Shown here one piece after another: positions 1-12,811 of a stretch of DNA of 64,000 nt. Each line of letters opens with the position of its first letter. Positions within the stretch are counted from its first letter, which is position 1. Under the pieces are notes generated by a model. That model worked only from the letters and a program-made list of their open reading frames with translations. It searched no databases and was not told where the DNA came from. The stretch spans positions 2,232,001 to 2,296,000 of the forward strand of contig CM075102.1 in the NCBI GenBank assembly GCA_037576195.1, read 5' to 3'. The stretch is from Phytoseiulus persimilis. Lineage: Eukaryota; Arthropoda; Arachnida; Mesostigmata; Phytoseiidae. Both the position numbers and the translations under genes were made by a program.

Positions 1-3000
1 CGCGAAACTCAATGCTAGCGGCGCGCTAGAGCCCAGTGCAGCTCTGGGCGCCGTCGTGATCCGCGTCCCCTTGACTTTCGTTCTCTCGGCCTCTCCTCCT
101 TCGCCCACGCATCAGCCTGTGCTGTGGACGCTGAGGTTCGCCGGCCTCTGGAACCGGAATCCAGGGAGATTCACTCTGACATGTGCCTGCGGCACACAAG
201 ACTTGATGGCCTCGCGATCGCTAGAAGGAAACGATCAAGCAAAGTGGAGAAAGAGGAGCCGGCTCGACAGACGTTGAGAATCGGGATGAGGGACCCGCCG
301 TGCAGCCTGTTTGTCATGTTTGTGTGGACAATGATTGTGTACGCTCCATTAGATCGTGATTAAAGATGGCAGGTGCACGGAAACCGTCAGCTCCGACGAT
401 GCTCCTCGACGTTGAATACCCAGAATCCCGGATGCCAAGAGTTCCGAGTCAAATATGCGAAATCCCGAATGCCCTGCATCCCGACACGTTCTATCCCTCT
501 AATGGAGCCTTGCTTAAAGTCAGCGCGATGTTTAGCGAGGAGTCCGGGGAATAAAGCATGAGAGGCAGCAGGAGATTTCAGGGGAATTTGTGGAAGCCGC
601 GGACGCGATGAGCAGAAGCACAACGTGGTCATTACATTCCAGCCATGCGAGATATCTCCCAGTTTTGAAGATGTATCGATGAGGGGATTCGGTCGATGCA
701 GGACTCGAGATGAACCGAAATGCTATTGAGATACAGAAGAACAAAACCAAAGCCTACCTAAGAAGGGAAGTTCTCGGGGCCATATTTGATAGCGGCATAC
801 TGACAAACGAACATGAAATACGAGCGCTTCTCGGAGTCTGCTATCGAAAACTGTCCGAAAAAGTGGAGACTTGGGAAGACGGAATGGGGAAAATGATCCG
901 CTGAGCAAACTAGCACCTAGAGGTCGATGAAAACACGAATCGGATCCGCTGAAGTACGTATTATGAACCATGAGAGAAGTGAGCCGGCATTGGCCGATAT
1001 AAAGGCACCGCAGACAGGTCGAAGCTTTAGGGCGGTGAAGTCTGGTGAGAAACATCCGTCTTCAAATATTCTTGTCGACGCCACAAACCTGGTGAGCTGC
1101 GAGAAGAGATTCATCGGGCGCTCCCGGAGACTCATACGAGGTTCAAGATCGACCATTGCGGTCTGAAGAGTCTTGTTTGAGCAGAGCTACGACCCTCGCG
1201 CTTCTAATGGCTCTTGCGCGACGATCTCTTTGATCGAACCTTTGAAGAGTCTAGCGGGTCTCTTCGCACCAAGGCCACAGCGTCAACAACCTGATCCTTT
1301 GAAACGACTCTGAAGTATTGGACGTTCTCTCGGTCAGCTTCAGACCGTTCTCGAAGTGCTAGCGGTCATCGATCGGATCGAAACTTCGGAGTTGGGGCTA
1401 TTGCTGCTTCTCTTTCTCGTGGAACCACTTCCGAAACAAACTGAACGGAGCTGCAGACCAATGAATGGTTCACAGGCCTCGGACAAACTTCGACAGGCGG
1501 CTCCATTATCGCATCGCGATCCAAGTGAAAGGTTCCGCAGGTATTCTGTCCAAAGTCGCATGGAGTAGCGAACTCGCTGAAATCAGAAAAGTGACAGAGC
1601 CGCCCATGCATTGACATTGTTCGAGGAAGTGAACGCTCGTCCATACAAGGATGCCTGTTATCCTGTCCTTCCACTGCCAGGCGAACCTATGGGCCCCGGC
1701 GACGTTTAGTGCACCCAAGGCATACACTGCACAGCAGAGCCCATAATCTCCACGCACTCATCGAGGACGATCCACCGTTAAGACGTTAGCTGTCACTCAA
1801 CTGGACACAGCTGTCAGCCCACAGAGGATTGTCGGGAACGGCGACAATTTTTTCTTTCCTCTCGCTCATCGGGCGACGCCGCCATGGTAATGAGGGAAAT
1901 TCATCGCCAGAACTTTTAACGGAGCAGCCCAGAGGGTCAGCCACCCGCTGCCTTGATTCAAACGACATTCATTGTTGCGAAAGGTGGTTGGACGTACTCG
2001 ACCCGCACGTTTGGAACGAGGTGTCGTTGGGTATTCACTTGAATAAATTTCAGACCCGCCGATGTTCCGAGCCCGGTTTCCCACGCCACGCTCGAATATA
2101 TAGGCTGCACACCTTGAGAGTTCGGATCAAGCTGGATCAAGCCAACAACAGACACCCTGTCTCGAAACTTACGTCGCATCTGCTGAGCAGCCACAATGTT
2201 CGCTATCGCAACTCAGGTCGAGACCGCGAGAGGGAACTGCTCCATTGCAAAGGATCTTCCGTCTTGGGGGGAGCGCTCGCCAATAGCAGATCTAGAAAGC
2301 TTTCATTGTTCTCATAAATGACGGCGGTCTCATTCCTTCCGCCATGCTCCTACGTTCAAGCACCGGTATCCCGGGCGTTCCAGTTGCCGATGTTGTTTCA
2401 GGCCCGATCTTCGAGAGCCTTACAAAAACCCTCGACTCGCTGCATACATTTAAGTTTAGAATCAGGTCTCGGTCCCGTCGAATGGCTCCGCGAAACGGAT
2501 GCACTTGTATTCTAGCTCAATTAACGTCGAACATTGTGGTTTGCTGATTAGCATCGGCCTCCTCACGGGGCTGAATTAGGTTTCCTTCGGGTAGAAGTGC
2601 TTCTAAAAAACAAATCAGCTCCGTGGAACCCTTCCAAGGCTGTTGTTTTCAAGGATCGATCTGGTCGCGGCTCTCGTTCCACTAACTCGCGCCAATAAAA
2701 AAGATTCCGGCCTCTCATTTCGGATTACGATTCCGAGCGCTCGAAGCCTGATTGTCGCTTCGGCATCGCGCACGGTCAGCCGAACCACATTCCCGGGCAC
2801 TTCGAGCAACGAGCAACACGAGTCATACACTATGGCCATGCAGGAAGAACCAGATGAATCGTGGCGCTCGGACTCAGCGCGCCCGACGACCTACATCGCG
2901 TTTTAATGAGTCCTTCGTCCATCACCAGACCAACATCGGTCCAGAATACAACGCTACAAAACAGTTTATGCTTGAAAGCTTGTGTGTATGGTAAATTTCG

Positions 3001-6000
3001 CGCGTGTCTCATGAGCTCGAGGATGAGAGACCCTACAACGGTCGTCATGAAAATCGTTCCCGAAAATATATCATCAACGCTAGGGGCTCCTCCATCGCGG
3101 TGCGGGACTCGTTGGAACGAACTTGTCGAGCGACAGATGAGGAAACCGAAACCCCAGTGAGCCTGATATTCGAGTGACGGACTCACGAAACGGATGGATG
3201 AACCGCGGAACCGACAAGAGCCGTTTGATGATCCTCCAAGGCGAGCCCGTGTCGAGTCGCTCCCACGTTGCACAATAGCTGACGTTCAACTGTTGCTCTC
3301 GCTAAATCAATCGGCGAGTCCGTGCGAACGGTAGCTTGGAATGATGGCGCTCCGATTGAGACGCAACACTTTCAAACTTTTTGAAGCATCCTCCATTGGA
3401 GAGTGACTGATCCCTCCCATTCCCATTGCGAGAGCATCAAAACAGTTCTCAATATTTCCGGGAAGGTTCTCATTTTCTGTTATCCAACGGATCCTTTTGA
3501 TGCCGTCGAATCTGATTCCGTTCCCGACTGAATCTTTCTGATAGCCAGGTTCTCGCTCACTCCTGCGCCCGATGAAGTGAACAGGGGACGTGGGAGAAAA
3601 CTTATTGTGCCCTATCGAAGGAAAGGCGGGGGGGGGGGAGAAGACTCGCATCGGCCTCGACAAGCGGGATTCCTGGCTGGGCGCCTCAAACGGTTCTTCT
3701 ACCCACTTGGCAACGTGGCCCTTCGCTGTCCCGGGTGAACAAAAATTCATATCTGGCATGGTTTTTTAAACAAGAATCGTCTTTTCTCGGTACATCAGCG
3801 CTGGCGTTTGTTCTGACTGAAGATGATAATCGAATTTCAAGGGAGCGTGTGGATACAAGCTTTTGGCACGAGTTGATTGGGAGGGAGGGAACTACGTCTC
3901 CGCTCGCGGGAATTCCCAGCCATCATGCATCGTGATCAGGAATCGTCACAAAACGCTTCCGGAAGTCCGATGGAGGCGTCATTTCTGCGAACTCCAAGAA
4001 TTACTGCAGGAGGTTCTTTCTCTGAATCGAGATCACGAATCTCTGGGAGCTCGGGAAGAAAGAGGCCCCGAAAGAGCCTGTATACGCTAATGATCACAGG
4101 AATAGTCGGACGATCGCGGCTGGACGGCGCTTTCTATAACCTGAACGTTCGGAGATGGAAACGTGACGTCAAAGAGTGGAGGACGCTCTCAAGGCCACAC
4201 ATGCTTCTCCTGTCTACTAAACTTCGCAATATCTCATTCCTTATGATCTGTTTGAAATTGAAACTGCTCGCAGCAGTCCGAGAGTCCCGCAAGTTTTTTC
4301 TAACATGGAATATCTGCAAGCGAACTGTAATCCTGCGAGCGAACCCACGAGCAAACTGAGCGTAGCTCCTGACCAACACAATACAGGCACCCGGAGCAGC
4401 TAAACTTTTTATTCTTGCCTCGACAGAGCTCTGCGGGGACGACTCTTGGCAATTTTCCAGGAGGTCGAGCAGGCCAATCACAGAATGAAGCGATTCGAGG
4501 GCAGGCTTCCGATCCACAACGTGACTTGTCACGGACCCCAGTTTCGGGAAGAATCTCGATCTCCTGCGCGCGTTCGATAGCCAGAAGAACCGCATTCCGA
4601 GGTTTTTACGGAACAGCGAGCCGTGAATACATACGTCTTTCGGTCATGGAACCTCTGAACGTCTTTGTTGAAACGCTGATACCAAAACCGCTGCTGCGCG
4701 TTCGGTCGCAAGTTCGCAACAGTTGGTCTTGTTGCTTCTCCGTGAGCTCGCTGATATACACTTCAGGCACGCAAATCTAATTGCCCGACCCTTCCTTGAA
4801 GTAGACGTAAGCTGTTTGCTCACCGTCGGCACGACTACGTCCCGAATCCACCGCCTGAGTTGGCCCGTGGCGGGCGAGAGGAACTGCGACTCGTGCTTCG
4901 ATAGAAATCGAAAGGGGTGGGAGGGAAAAATCGGGTCCGCTCGGCAACACGCTGCTTCCAGACTCCGGAGGAAATCACGTGGAATTTCGGCGAGTGCTCG
5001 CTGAGAAAATCGGAGCTCGAATCGACAGTTTCGGCGTGTCCTGACAGCCCGGAGTGGCGATTGAAATATTGCCATCATGGGAAAGGCACTTCAACCTCAC
5101 GAGTCTATTCGAACGCCGACTGCCGAACGGGCGAAGCGGGGAGAGCAAAACTCGGACCCAATGCTTACGGAATTCTTTCGCCCGTTCCTCTATGACTTAT
5201 CCGTTCTCCTTCCGTTTCAACTTGACGACAGAGAAGCCTTCGGAAACGACGAGAAAACAAGTATCAATGGCATGAGCGGAACCTCTAACCAGAAAATTGA
5301 ACACCCACGATACGGAAAAATGGGAGAAACACGCCAGTGCTACCACTTGTGTGCACGCCGGAATCTGATGTTGGACCCTGGGGATTACCCCATATAAACC
5401 TGGACGGAGGCTTGAAATACGACGAAAAAGTCTTCGACGCACGGAAGACTTCCAAGCAGCGGTGTTTGGAAAATTCGTGAAACTTCTGATGTGGCGGTGC
5501 CTCGACGCTCCGGAGAGTCCCACTTCGGAAACTTTTTCCGCGGTCATTTGGTGAAGTGGGACCCGAACGGAGGATCAAGGAACTTTTCGACTCGAAGGGA
5601 GAGTTCCTCGAGTTGGAGCTGTATCCCGATAATTTTGGTCACCGAAACATAAGAATTCATTTCTCCGCAGGTCTAAATTTGCTGCATCCACAGTTATTCT
5701 ACCCGTCAGGGTACCGATGTTCTGTAGAGTTCAAAATGTTGTCCACGATGAAGGCTCTCGGACCCTTGGAGACTCATTCTGACACAGCCAGTACAGCAAA
5801 CGACTCTATCAAGGATGACTCGGCTGCAGTGGGGCGTGGGTCTTATCCAGAGTAACGAGTCGGGAGAGGTCAGAAATCCAAAATTACCCTCCGAGTTTGC
5901 GAGGGCATCTACCCAGCTGCTCCCCCCGCTTGAATTCGGTTTTGATCGTCATGCGATCGCTCAGATGCCAGTGATGTGCTCGGCGGGGGAGGGTAAACGT

Positions 6001-6900
6001 TCAGATGGCCGTTGACATCATAGTTCAAGTCGCATAGCGAAAGTTCGATCCATCGTGGTCAAGCTCTTCGGACCATTAGCAGCGCGAGTGGTCTGCCCAG
6101 CCGCAGGTGGGGTCTACTCGGACAGATCTGCGACCCCCCTTCCCCCTCCCCCATGCGCCGCTGGCCCGCAAGGTACGACAGCTGAGAAAGTGCACTGAAA
6201 CGTATCAATATCCCCACTACGACCTCTCGAGAGGATCTCAGGATCATGCAGTCGTCGCTGCGGAACACCCAAAGACTGTCGTCAGCCTCTACCTATCATT
6301 ATTGAAATCAAAGCATCGCTGTGCATTCAGCTATGGAACAGTGTTTATTGATCAATGGTACACTGCGCAATGATGGATGTGTGATAGATGAGTCGTCAGT
6401 GAACCGTGAAACAGAGAGTGAGTGGTGGATGGTTTCGTGGAAAGGGTTCGAATGAGAAACCTTGTCTCATTGATCGGTATTTCGATGAACCGTTCCATCA
6501 GTGGGTGGTTGTTTGCCACAACGAGGCAGGAGTTCAACACAACAGCTAAACACGCGTCGTTTTACGGACCAGACGAAAACAAGAGATAACAATATGCTCT
6601 GCTGCGTTTATTCAACGTCGGCCCTTTCAACGCTGAGACACCAGTTGGGCTCGTTCGTCCGTTCGGACTCGGCCCCACCCAGCGCCCCGCAGATCTCGAA
6701 TCTTCGATGACAGCTGGCTCTCCGCTGGACTCAAGCAACATGAGAGAGAGAGAGAGAATTGTTGAAATTGGCGATCTACGAGAATAGAGGCTAGGATAGA
6801 ATGTCTGCACGTCCCGTCGCACGATCTAACGGTCTAGACTACGGTTCGTGGGATTGAGGTATCCCACCATGGCTTTCAGGCCAAGACCTGCCTCCGTGTG
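1..6900. other. Anonymous DNA, no gene recognised
   Basis: No open frame here resembles a family I know. The longest frames are about 160 codons at 1829-2317 (+) and 3877-4359 (+), and 150 codons at 3307-3759 (-). Between 4.9 and 5.4 kb all three forward frames stay open for 70-100 codons, so openness there does not single out a coding frame. A homopolymeric G run lies near 3630. Real small exons may be present but I cannot separate them from chance. Confidence 0.5.
6742..6757. repeat. (GA)n microsatellite
   Basis: A short uninterrupted GA dinucleotide run in otherwise complex anonymous DNA. Confidence 0.8.
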
Positions 6901-7151
6901 TGCCCTGCCTTTGAGAGACCCTCCCTTTTGACTCTCCCAGACGTCCCCAGCTCCTTGTTCTTCCGAGGTCTCCTGCACCCGCCGACCGGCTCCCTGTTCG
7001 TTATGTTCGACCTCATGGCTCATCCGCTTGAGATAGCTCTTCGAGCACCTGAAATTAAACGCTTCATCAATCAATTGATCAATCGAACGCGATCTTTTCG
7101 GATCCGCGCGTGGGGGAAGAAAAGCCGATCGGAAGCTTCGAACAGCTTCAG

Positions 7152-7607
7152 ATGTCTTCCCGAGTCAACTGTCGGGTACCAGGAGCAGAGCTGAAATGCA
7201 CCGCGAGGGACGAAAGGTCTCGAGAAGATGACTCCCTGGCCGGCCATTTTGAGCTCCGTGCTAGCGATGCGCTACCTCATCTCACCTACGTTGTAAGTGG
7301 GCGGGCGCGGAGCTCAAGAAATTGGGGGGCTTTGAGAGATGGACATGAGAGCCGCGCGGCCCACTTTCTCAGACAGCCGCAACGCGCCGAGAATTTCCGG
7401 CCAGGACCAACAGCAAACCCGAGTACATGCCACGCATGTTCCTGATTCAACTACAGGTGAACTAATCGAACTTACTTGGAGTAGGCCCACAGGCTCCCCT
7501 CGTTTCCCCAGTCTTGACAGGAAAGCGTTGTTTGCGTTAATTTTATCGGCCAAAATTCGATTCATCTGGCTTTCACGCAATACATCGAGTGGCGAGACAA
7601 CAGATAG
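7152..7607 (+). CDS. Candidate three-exon gene, unknown product
   Basis: Hypothetical model built from splice signals; I do not recognise the product. Exon 1 is 7152-7292 (ATG after a CAG) and ends at a good GTAAGT donor. Exon 2 is 7373-7456, between a pyrimidine-rich TTTCTCAG acceptor and a CAG|GTGAAC donor. Exon 3 is 7521-7607, ending in TAG. All junctions are phase 0, the introns would be 80 and 64 nt, and the joined frame encodes 103 residues with no signal peptide or membrane segment. The first exon's frame is open further upstream to about 7060, so this could be the 3' part of a longer gene. Compatible splice sites can be found by chance in DNA this poor in stops, so confidence is low. 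Confidence 0.28.
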
Positions 7608-8587
7608 GGACGGCATGCTTGCCCTGGAAATGGAAGTAGAAAGGTCAGTTGCTGTGTCACGCCGTGATCAGTGAGTCGTCCGGGCCCTCGCAATTACTGC
7701 GTACCTAGAACCGAGGCGGAACATCCCTGGGGGGAAACATTACGAGAGATCTGTCAAGCCCCCGACGCTCCGCCTTGGCACGGCTTCGTTCGCAGAACCT
7801 ACTGAACAGGAGAGAGACTATGCAAGATGACGTTGCAGTTCTCCGGCAGTACGAGCGCTGGCAACAAGACACCGTCAGTGACGATCGCGCATAACGGGAG
7901 GCGTAGTCGAGCGGAAGACGATGGTAATCCCGCTCGATCGCCCGCTTGCCAATATACTCCGAATTCCACGGACAGCTCCTATTCATTCATATTCGCGGCC
8001 ATTCCTGCCATAAGTATCATCCAATCTTGCCTAGACAGCTCTTAGACACTGTATCCGTAACACCCTTCCGTCTCAACGACGTGCGAGATCACCGAGGCTT
8101 CGATCACCGTTTTCCGAGGGTAGAGGACACCGGTGAACCCCTACCGCCGACGCTCGACTATGGAAAGCGCATCGCGCCCGGATAGGCGTCGGAGTCTCGG
8201 TCTGCGGAGGTCGACGGGAGATGCCGTAGCCTGCCGCGCTATCATCCAGAGGATCGGCCGCCATCGCGGAAAAAGCTCCCGGCGCCACCTACTCCCTGAA
8301 GCTGGGACGCAGCTATCCTGGCCGTTCACCTACGTTCCAACTCGACGTTGATCGGTGACTTTGACTCTTGTTGGAGAGCGCGGCCGAACATTCGAACTCG
8401 TATCCTCAGGGCGTTGCTCGGACGCACAGCCCGTTCGGTCCGCGATCCGATGATGTTTGTGACCCGAGCATCACAAGTCAGAGGAGAATTCGTTCATCAG
8501 ACAAGAAACCTGTTTCCCCGTATGAGGCTCGATTTCATGCCTGCGGAGCTCAGAACATTCACTCAGTGGAGACAATGCACCGGAGCC

Positions 8588-8937
8588 CTACGGTGCCCAG
8601 GAGAGCCGTTGTTCCGAGATGTCGAACCGCCCTTCAGAAATCTCCGTTTTATCGTCTGCTTTCTGTCTGCGAGGAATCATCGTGCATCCTCCCGATCAAT
8701 CCCTGCAGACGATCATCTCAATTCAAATGAAAGGAGATTTTCAGAGGGCGACGACCCGCTGACCAGGAACTTCCCCCCCCCCCCTCCCCTCCTCCACCCT
8801 CCTTCCCCCATAACTTACCGCCGGTGGTATTTGAACGCGTTTGGTGGAGCGTAGTTCGGTACTGACGCTCCCCCGGTGAGAGCCAACAAGGCTGCCAAAG
8901 CGACGAGACCCAATAGTAGTGCGGTCGACGATTTCAT
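8588..8937 (-). CDS. Small secreted peptide precursor, two exons
   Basis: Exon 1 (8819-8937) begins with a textbook signal peptide: Met-Lys, then about 20 hydrophobic residues rich in Leu and Ala, ending Gly-Gly-Ala-Ser. A short Pro/Asn/Tyr stretch ending in Arg-Arg follows. The exon closes at a perfect GTAAGT donor. Just before the ATG is a TTTTTCTTCCAG acceptor, so a 5'UTR intron is likely. The best second exon is 8588-8666, with a TCCTCGCAG acceptor and in-phase joining, giving a 65-residue product ending at TAG; this part is less certain. The intron would be 152 nt and includes a long G-rich (minus-strand) run. A signal peptide followed by a short segment and a dibasic site resembles a secreted or neuropeptide precursor, but I do not recognise a family. 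Exon 1 is the firm part. Confidence 0.55.
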
Positions 8938-8941
8938 TTTA

Positions 8942-8953
8942 GCTGGAAGAAAA
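8942..8953 (-). promoter_or_regulatory. Probable 5'UTR splice acceptor
   Basis: On the minus strand a pyrimidine tract ending TTCCAG lies five bases before the initiator ATG of the secreted-peptide exon. It implies that the transcript starts further upstream, above position 8950, and that its first intron is in the leader. Confidence 0.45.
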
Positions 8954-8999
8954 ACACCGTGGAGTTTAGCGATTCTTGGGGATCCAAATATCTGTTCGC

Positions 9000-10900
9000 T
9001 GTTTCACAACTCAGCTCCCGTGCTTAGCGAACCGGTGTCGACCCGTAAGCGACCAGACCAGCAACAAAGAGCCTCGGTGAGTCACGCTTGGCTGATTGCG
9101 AAAATTAAGTTCCAGACATGGAGGGACTCCGTCTCGTCGGGCAGATGTCATCCGGGAGCATTCCATCAGAATCGTTTAATTCCTCGCCGACGCCCCGATC
9201 CTTATGGGCAAACCTCGGGTTCGAGCTGCTCGCTCGCCGTGCAAAATCCACGCACGGGCGGTTAGCGACTGTATTAAGATGTCATTGTGTGTTTCAACAG
9301 AGAGCGGGACTAACGTAATCACGGAGGAGGGTCTGCACGCGATTCAAGGTGAATCTGTCCTGGCAACAGCGCGACGACAATAGGAGGACGGAGCAGGTCA
9401 GGACACGGCGGAATATGATACGAGATTCTCGTGTGGGCTTATCGCGGGACCTTCGCTTAATTCCCAAGAGGAGTATAAACTGTTATCGGATGGCTATTTG
9501 TGCGCGCTCACGTGAGCACGCGTGCGTTCTGTGCCGTCGACATTGTTTGTTCTCATAGCGTATGACTACGACACATAACCTATGCGTGTCCTCCTGCGAC
9601 TGTTATGAGCGTCCGATTCAGGGAGTCCTCCTGTGGCGTCCCATCCACGCCCGACGTTCCCAACCCGCGCGTACTCGCACGCCCGTGCTCTCCCATGACT
9701 TCCCACGTAAGCCAACATTCAGGCTCATCTTCGTATGTTTTCTCCACCGAGAGCCGGAGCCTGTTTTCGCCCGGCGTGTTTGAACTTGCCCTGGCTGAGC
9801 GATGATTGAAGACGACGAGAGCGAGGAGCACGAGGCAGAGTTCGTCTCGCTCGCGAGGTGGCAATGGTAACAGGCCCCCTGCACCTCTTGTATCTCTTCT
9901 CCGGATGAACTCGAGTGTCAGTTGTCGTGTGATTCAACGAGATTCCACGAACCTGGATTATTGGTCGGTCAGAAGCCACAGTTCAAAAATCGAGAATACC
10001 CTTTCGGAGCGAAATCGCATCGTTAGGGGGTGGGCGACGCGGAGGCCCGCCTAAAATCTCCGGGCATTGTTAAGCTCTCGATTATGCAAAGGTGGAGCTT
10101 CGTTAGCGTATGTTGATCGGCTCTATCTCACGGATTGTAGCTATCAGCAGAACGGCTTAGTTTCGGCTGGGATTCATAACGCGAGCTCGAATATTCTCCG
10201 TGAATCTCGGCTCCGGCCTCGACGTTCATCGCGCACTCGTGTGTTCCCGATACAATTTGAAACCGACCGTCTGCATCTATCTGCACACATATGACACGGA
10301 GATGCATTGACATTATTTGCGGCCGAGCTCCATGACGTCCGCGAGAAATCGACCTCAAATCTCTTCCGGCGGCCCTCCCGAACCGCACCGAGGACTCGTT
10401 GCTAAACACTTGCTCAATGTGCCCAACATCGCTTCCGAAAATGATAACCGACGGGCTCAATGATTCAGCGCGCGGACCCTATTCACTCTGGGCCGGGGAG
10501 AGGAGGATAAGATGGGAACGTGGAATATAATAGGGAAACAAGGGATCTCGAACAGGGATAACCGACATGGAGGTTTTCATGGAGCTGAGGAAACAACGGA
10601 ATGCGATGAGTTCCATGAAAAAAACGAACTCATAATCACTGGTTTCTTGCTGTGCCTTTCTCCGCATTTTCGCGCCCCGTTCAACCCACGACTCAAGTGA
10701 CTCTGTTTCTTCACGGCGTCAACAATCCCGCCAGAACGGTTTCTCGTTCTCGCCAAATATTCCTCCGGCTGCGATCGAGTCGATCGGAGAAGCTGCAAAA
10801 CTTACGACTCCCCGTCTTGTTAGCGGCACGAGTCGAGAATGAAACATCGCGATCGGCCTCAGCCGGAATGTGATGCGCGCTGTACGGCGCGACGCAGCGG
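9000..10900. other. Anonymous DNA
   Basis: The leader and promoter of the 8.9-kb secreted-peptide gene should lie in the first part of this stretch, but I cannot place them. A short plus-strand segment at about 9300-9349 sits between a TTTCAACAG acceptor-like site and a CAAG|GTGAAT donor-like site, too short to judge. Nothing else is recognisable. Confidence 0.4.
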
Positions 10901-10919
10901 AGGTCATCCGAATTTTTCG

Positions 10920-11777
10920 TCAATAAGTAACGAGGAGAAACCTCGTTCGCCCATACATATCTTTGGGATTCACGAAACTTTTCCCCTCTCTCCTTCCAAT
11001 CGGAGGATCCGATCTGCGAAATCGTTCCATGCAGCGCGTACGATGAGTTCGGAGTTGGTCATTCGTTAAGCGTGGAAAGTTGGAAAACACCGAATCATCA
11101 AGGTCGATCATCTGAGCTTTATGGTTGGAGCAAGGCCGAGTTGTTGAAATGCCGCATCCGGTTCCCTTGCAAACCACGTGCAATAACTGCCAAGATCTTC
11201 CATGTGACATGGTGCATTGGATGTTCTGCTCCGTGAAGTCAGTGTTCCCACCAACTAGAACACCGGGTTCCATCGGCACGCGGCTCCGTAGTCGGGCGAT
11301 CCGGGGGTCAAACCGGACACGATTGACACACTGCTTGGCTAACACACCGGGGTTGCTGACGATCACAATTTTATCCAGAGTTCGCCGTGACCGACGTCCT
11401 GAGTCGCGCTGACGTAGCTCAACGTAGCTGTCTTGGCTGAGTTCGGAGCTGAGACCGCGCCCTGTTGGAAGCGCAGATCGGATCCTGGAAATAATGCTCG
11501 TGAAACTCACGTGTGGCGGACCGGTGTTGCTTCGACGAAGTTGATCGCTGCTTGGCCGCGAGAAGTTCTGGAAGCGGTTGGAGTGCAAATATGGCCTTAA
11601 GGCCCCCCTGAGCGGCGTTTTGTGTTCGCGGGCGGAAAGGGCAGACGAGTTCCTGAAGCCACGCCCCCTACCCTCCTTCTTGCAGTGCCTCGCAGACCAG
11701 CATCCGAGCACACCGCAAACTTGGGACGCGTCGGACGGCTTCAACAAGTTGCAACCAGAACTCGGGTGTCTCGACAT
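10920..11777 (-). CDS. Long anonymous open frame (285 codons)
   Basis: This frame stays open for 285 codons, longer than expected by chance in DNA of balanced composition. Its translation is rich in Ser and Arg, with no signal peptide, membrane segment or motif I recognise. A GTGAGT donor-like site lies inside it near 11510, followed closely by a TTTCCAG acceptor-like site, so if coding it may be two exons. The opposite strand has no comparable frame. It may be a decayed or lineage-specific gene, or simply a stop-poor stretch. Confidence 0.25.
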   Translation of the reverse strand: MSRHPSSGCNLLKPSDASQVCGVLGCWSARHCKKEGRGRGFRNSSALSAREHKTPLRGALRPYLHSNRFQNFSRPSSDQLRRSNTGPPHVSFTSIISRIRSALPTGRGLSSELSQDSYVELRQRDSGRRSRRTLDKIVIVSNPGVLAKQCVNRVRFDPRIARLRSRVPMEPGVLVGGNTDFTEQNIQCTMSHGRSWQLLHVVCKGTGCGISTTRPCSNHKAQMIDLDDSVFSNFPRLTNDQLRTHRTRCMERFRRSDPPIGRREGKSFVNPKDMYGRTRFLLVTY

Positions 11778-12811
11778 CCGAAACTACGTTAACACCCGGA
11801 TGCGAATCGTTCGGTTTCCGTTCGGGATCCCGCTGAAATAACGGGCAGCAGAACATCGGTCCGGCGTTCACTTTCTCTTCATTCACCACGTTTAGAATAT
11901 CAGCAGGAAGTTCCAGGATTCTTGGATTCGGGGTCCGCTGCTCCGACAGCAGCGGACTGACACAAGGCAAATGGAAAGGCAGAAGCTTTGCGATGGGGAG
12001 CCGAACAGCGACTCGATGTCGTCGACTTTTGATGTCATTTTTGTAGATCCATCGTAAAGTCAGACGTCGTCGTGGTTGGCGCAAAAGTTTCTCGATGTTC
12101 TTCGTCCGCCGATATTCGACCGTGGATCCTGTACTTGATATCGGTTATTTGACTCAATGCTCCTGCTTACGCGCCGAACATGCTTACCTTTTTTTCAATC
12201 GCATGAGTGACGAACTTTTCGAGAACTCCCGTCAAGAGATGTCTATCCGACGTGGCCCCAAAGGCTCCCATCCCCTGAGCCTAGTGCTGACCGCTCCGTG
12301 AGGTTCACTGCTCCGGAATGCAGTTTAGGACCGCGGCTCGACGTCTCAAATTTTTCGTTTTTGTTCGAAATCCTCCGGGTCGCCTCCTCTCCGTGACTCT
12401 CCTGGTCAGGAATCAGTCTCGTCAGAGACGTATAGCGCGTGGGAGACCTCGTTTCGGAGCTTTTCAGGTACCAAAATGATAGAACGGCATCATAACGACT
12501 CGAAAACTCAGGAACATAAGGAAAGACTGCTTCAAGCTAGAATAAACCTATCTTTATTGATTCCGACGGTACGTCAGAGGGGACACGTAGCATGGGCGCA
12601 AAGCTGTTGGGGCGCGCATTCAGAAGGCACAGAATACTGGTTCGTGCCAAGTAGCGTGCGCGAGTGGCGATTCTGGTGGAAGTCCTCAGCTCTATCATTC
12701 AGTGGGGTGGCACCCGAATTCCTCTTCACCATTGCCGTAATGATCGCAAACTGTGAGAGGTCTACCAACGAGTTGGAGCGTGTTATGAGTTATCATCATC
12801 ATTGGTCAAGT

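Noticed and set aside
1356-1568. Plus frame with a Leu-rich run resembling a signal or membrane segment
   Set aside because: No ATG in a suitable place, and the surrounding splice sites could be chosen freely. Within chance expectation.
4900-5400. Several overlapping protein-like plus frames, one with spaced cysteines
   Set aside because: All three forward frames are open here, so no frame can be preferred without transcript or homology data.
8771-8812. Pyrimidine-rich block as a possible regulatory tract
   Set aside because: Lies inside the predicted intron of the 8.9-kb gene, on the strand opposite to the transcript, and needs no special function.
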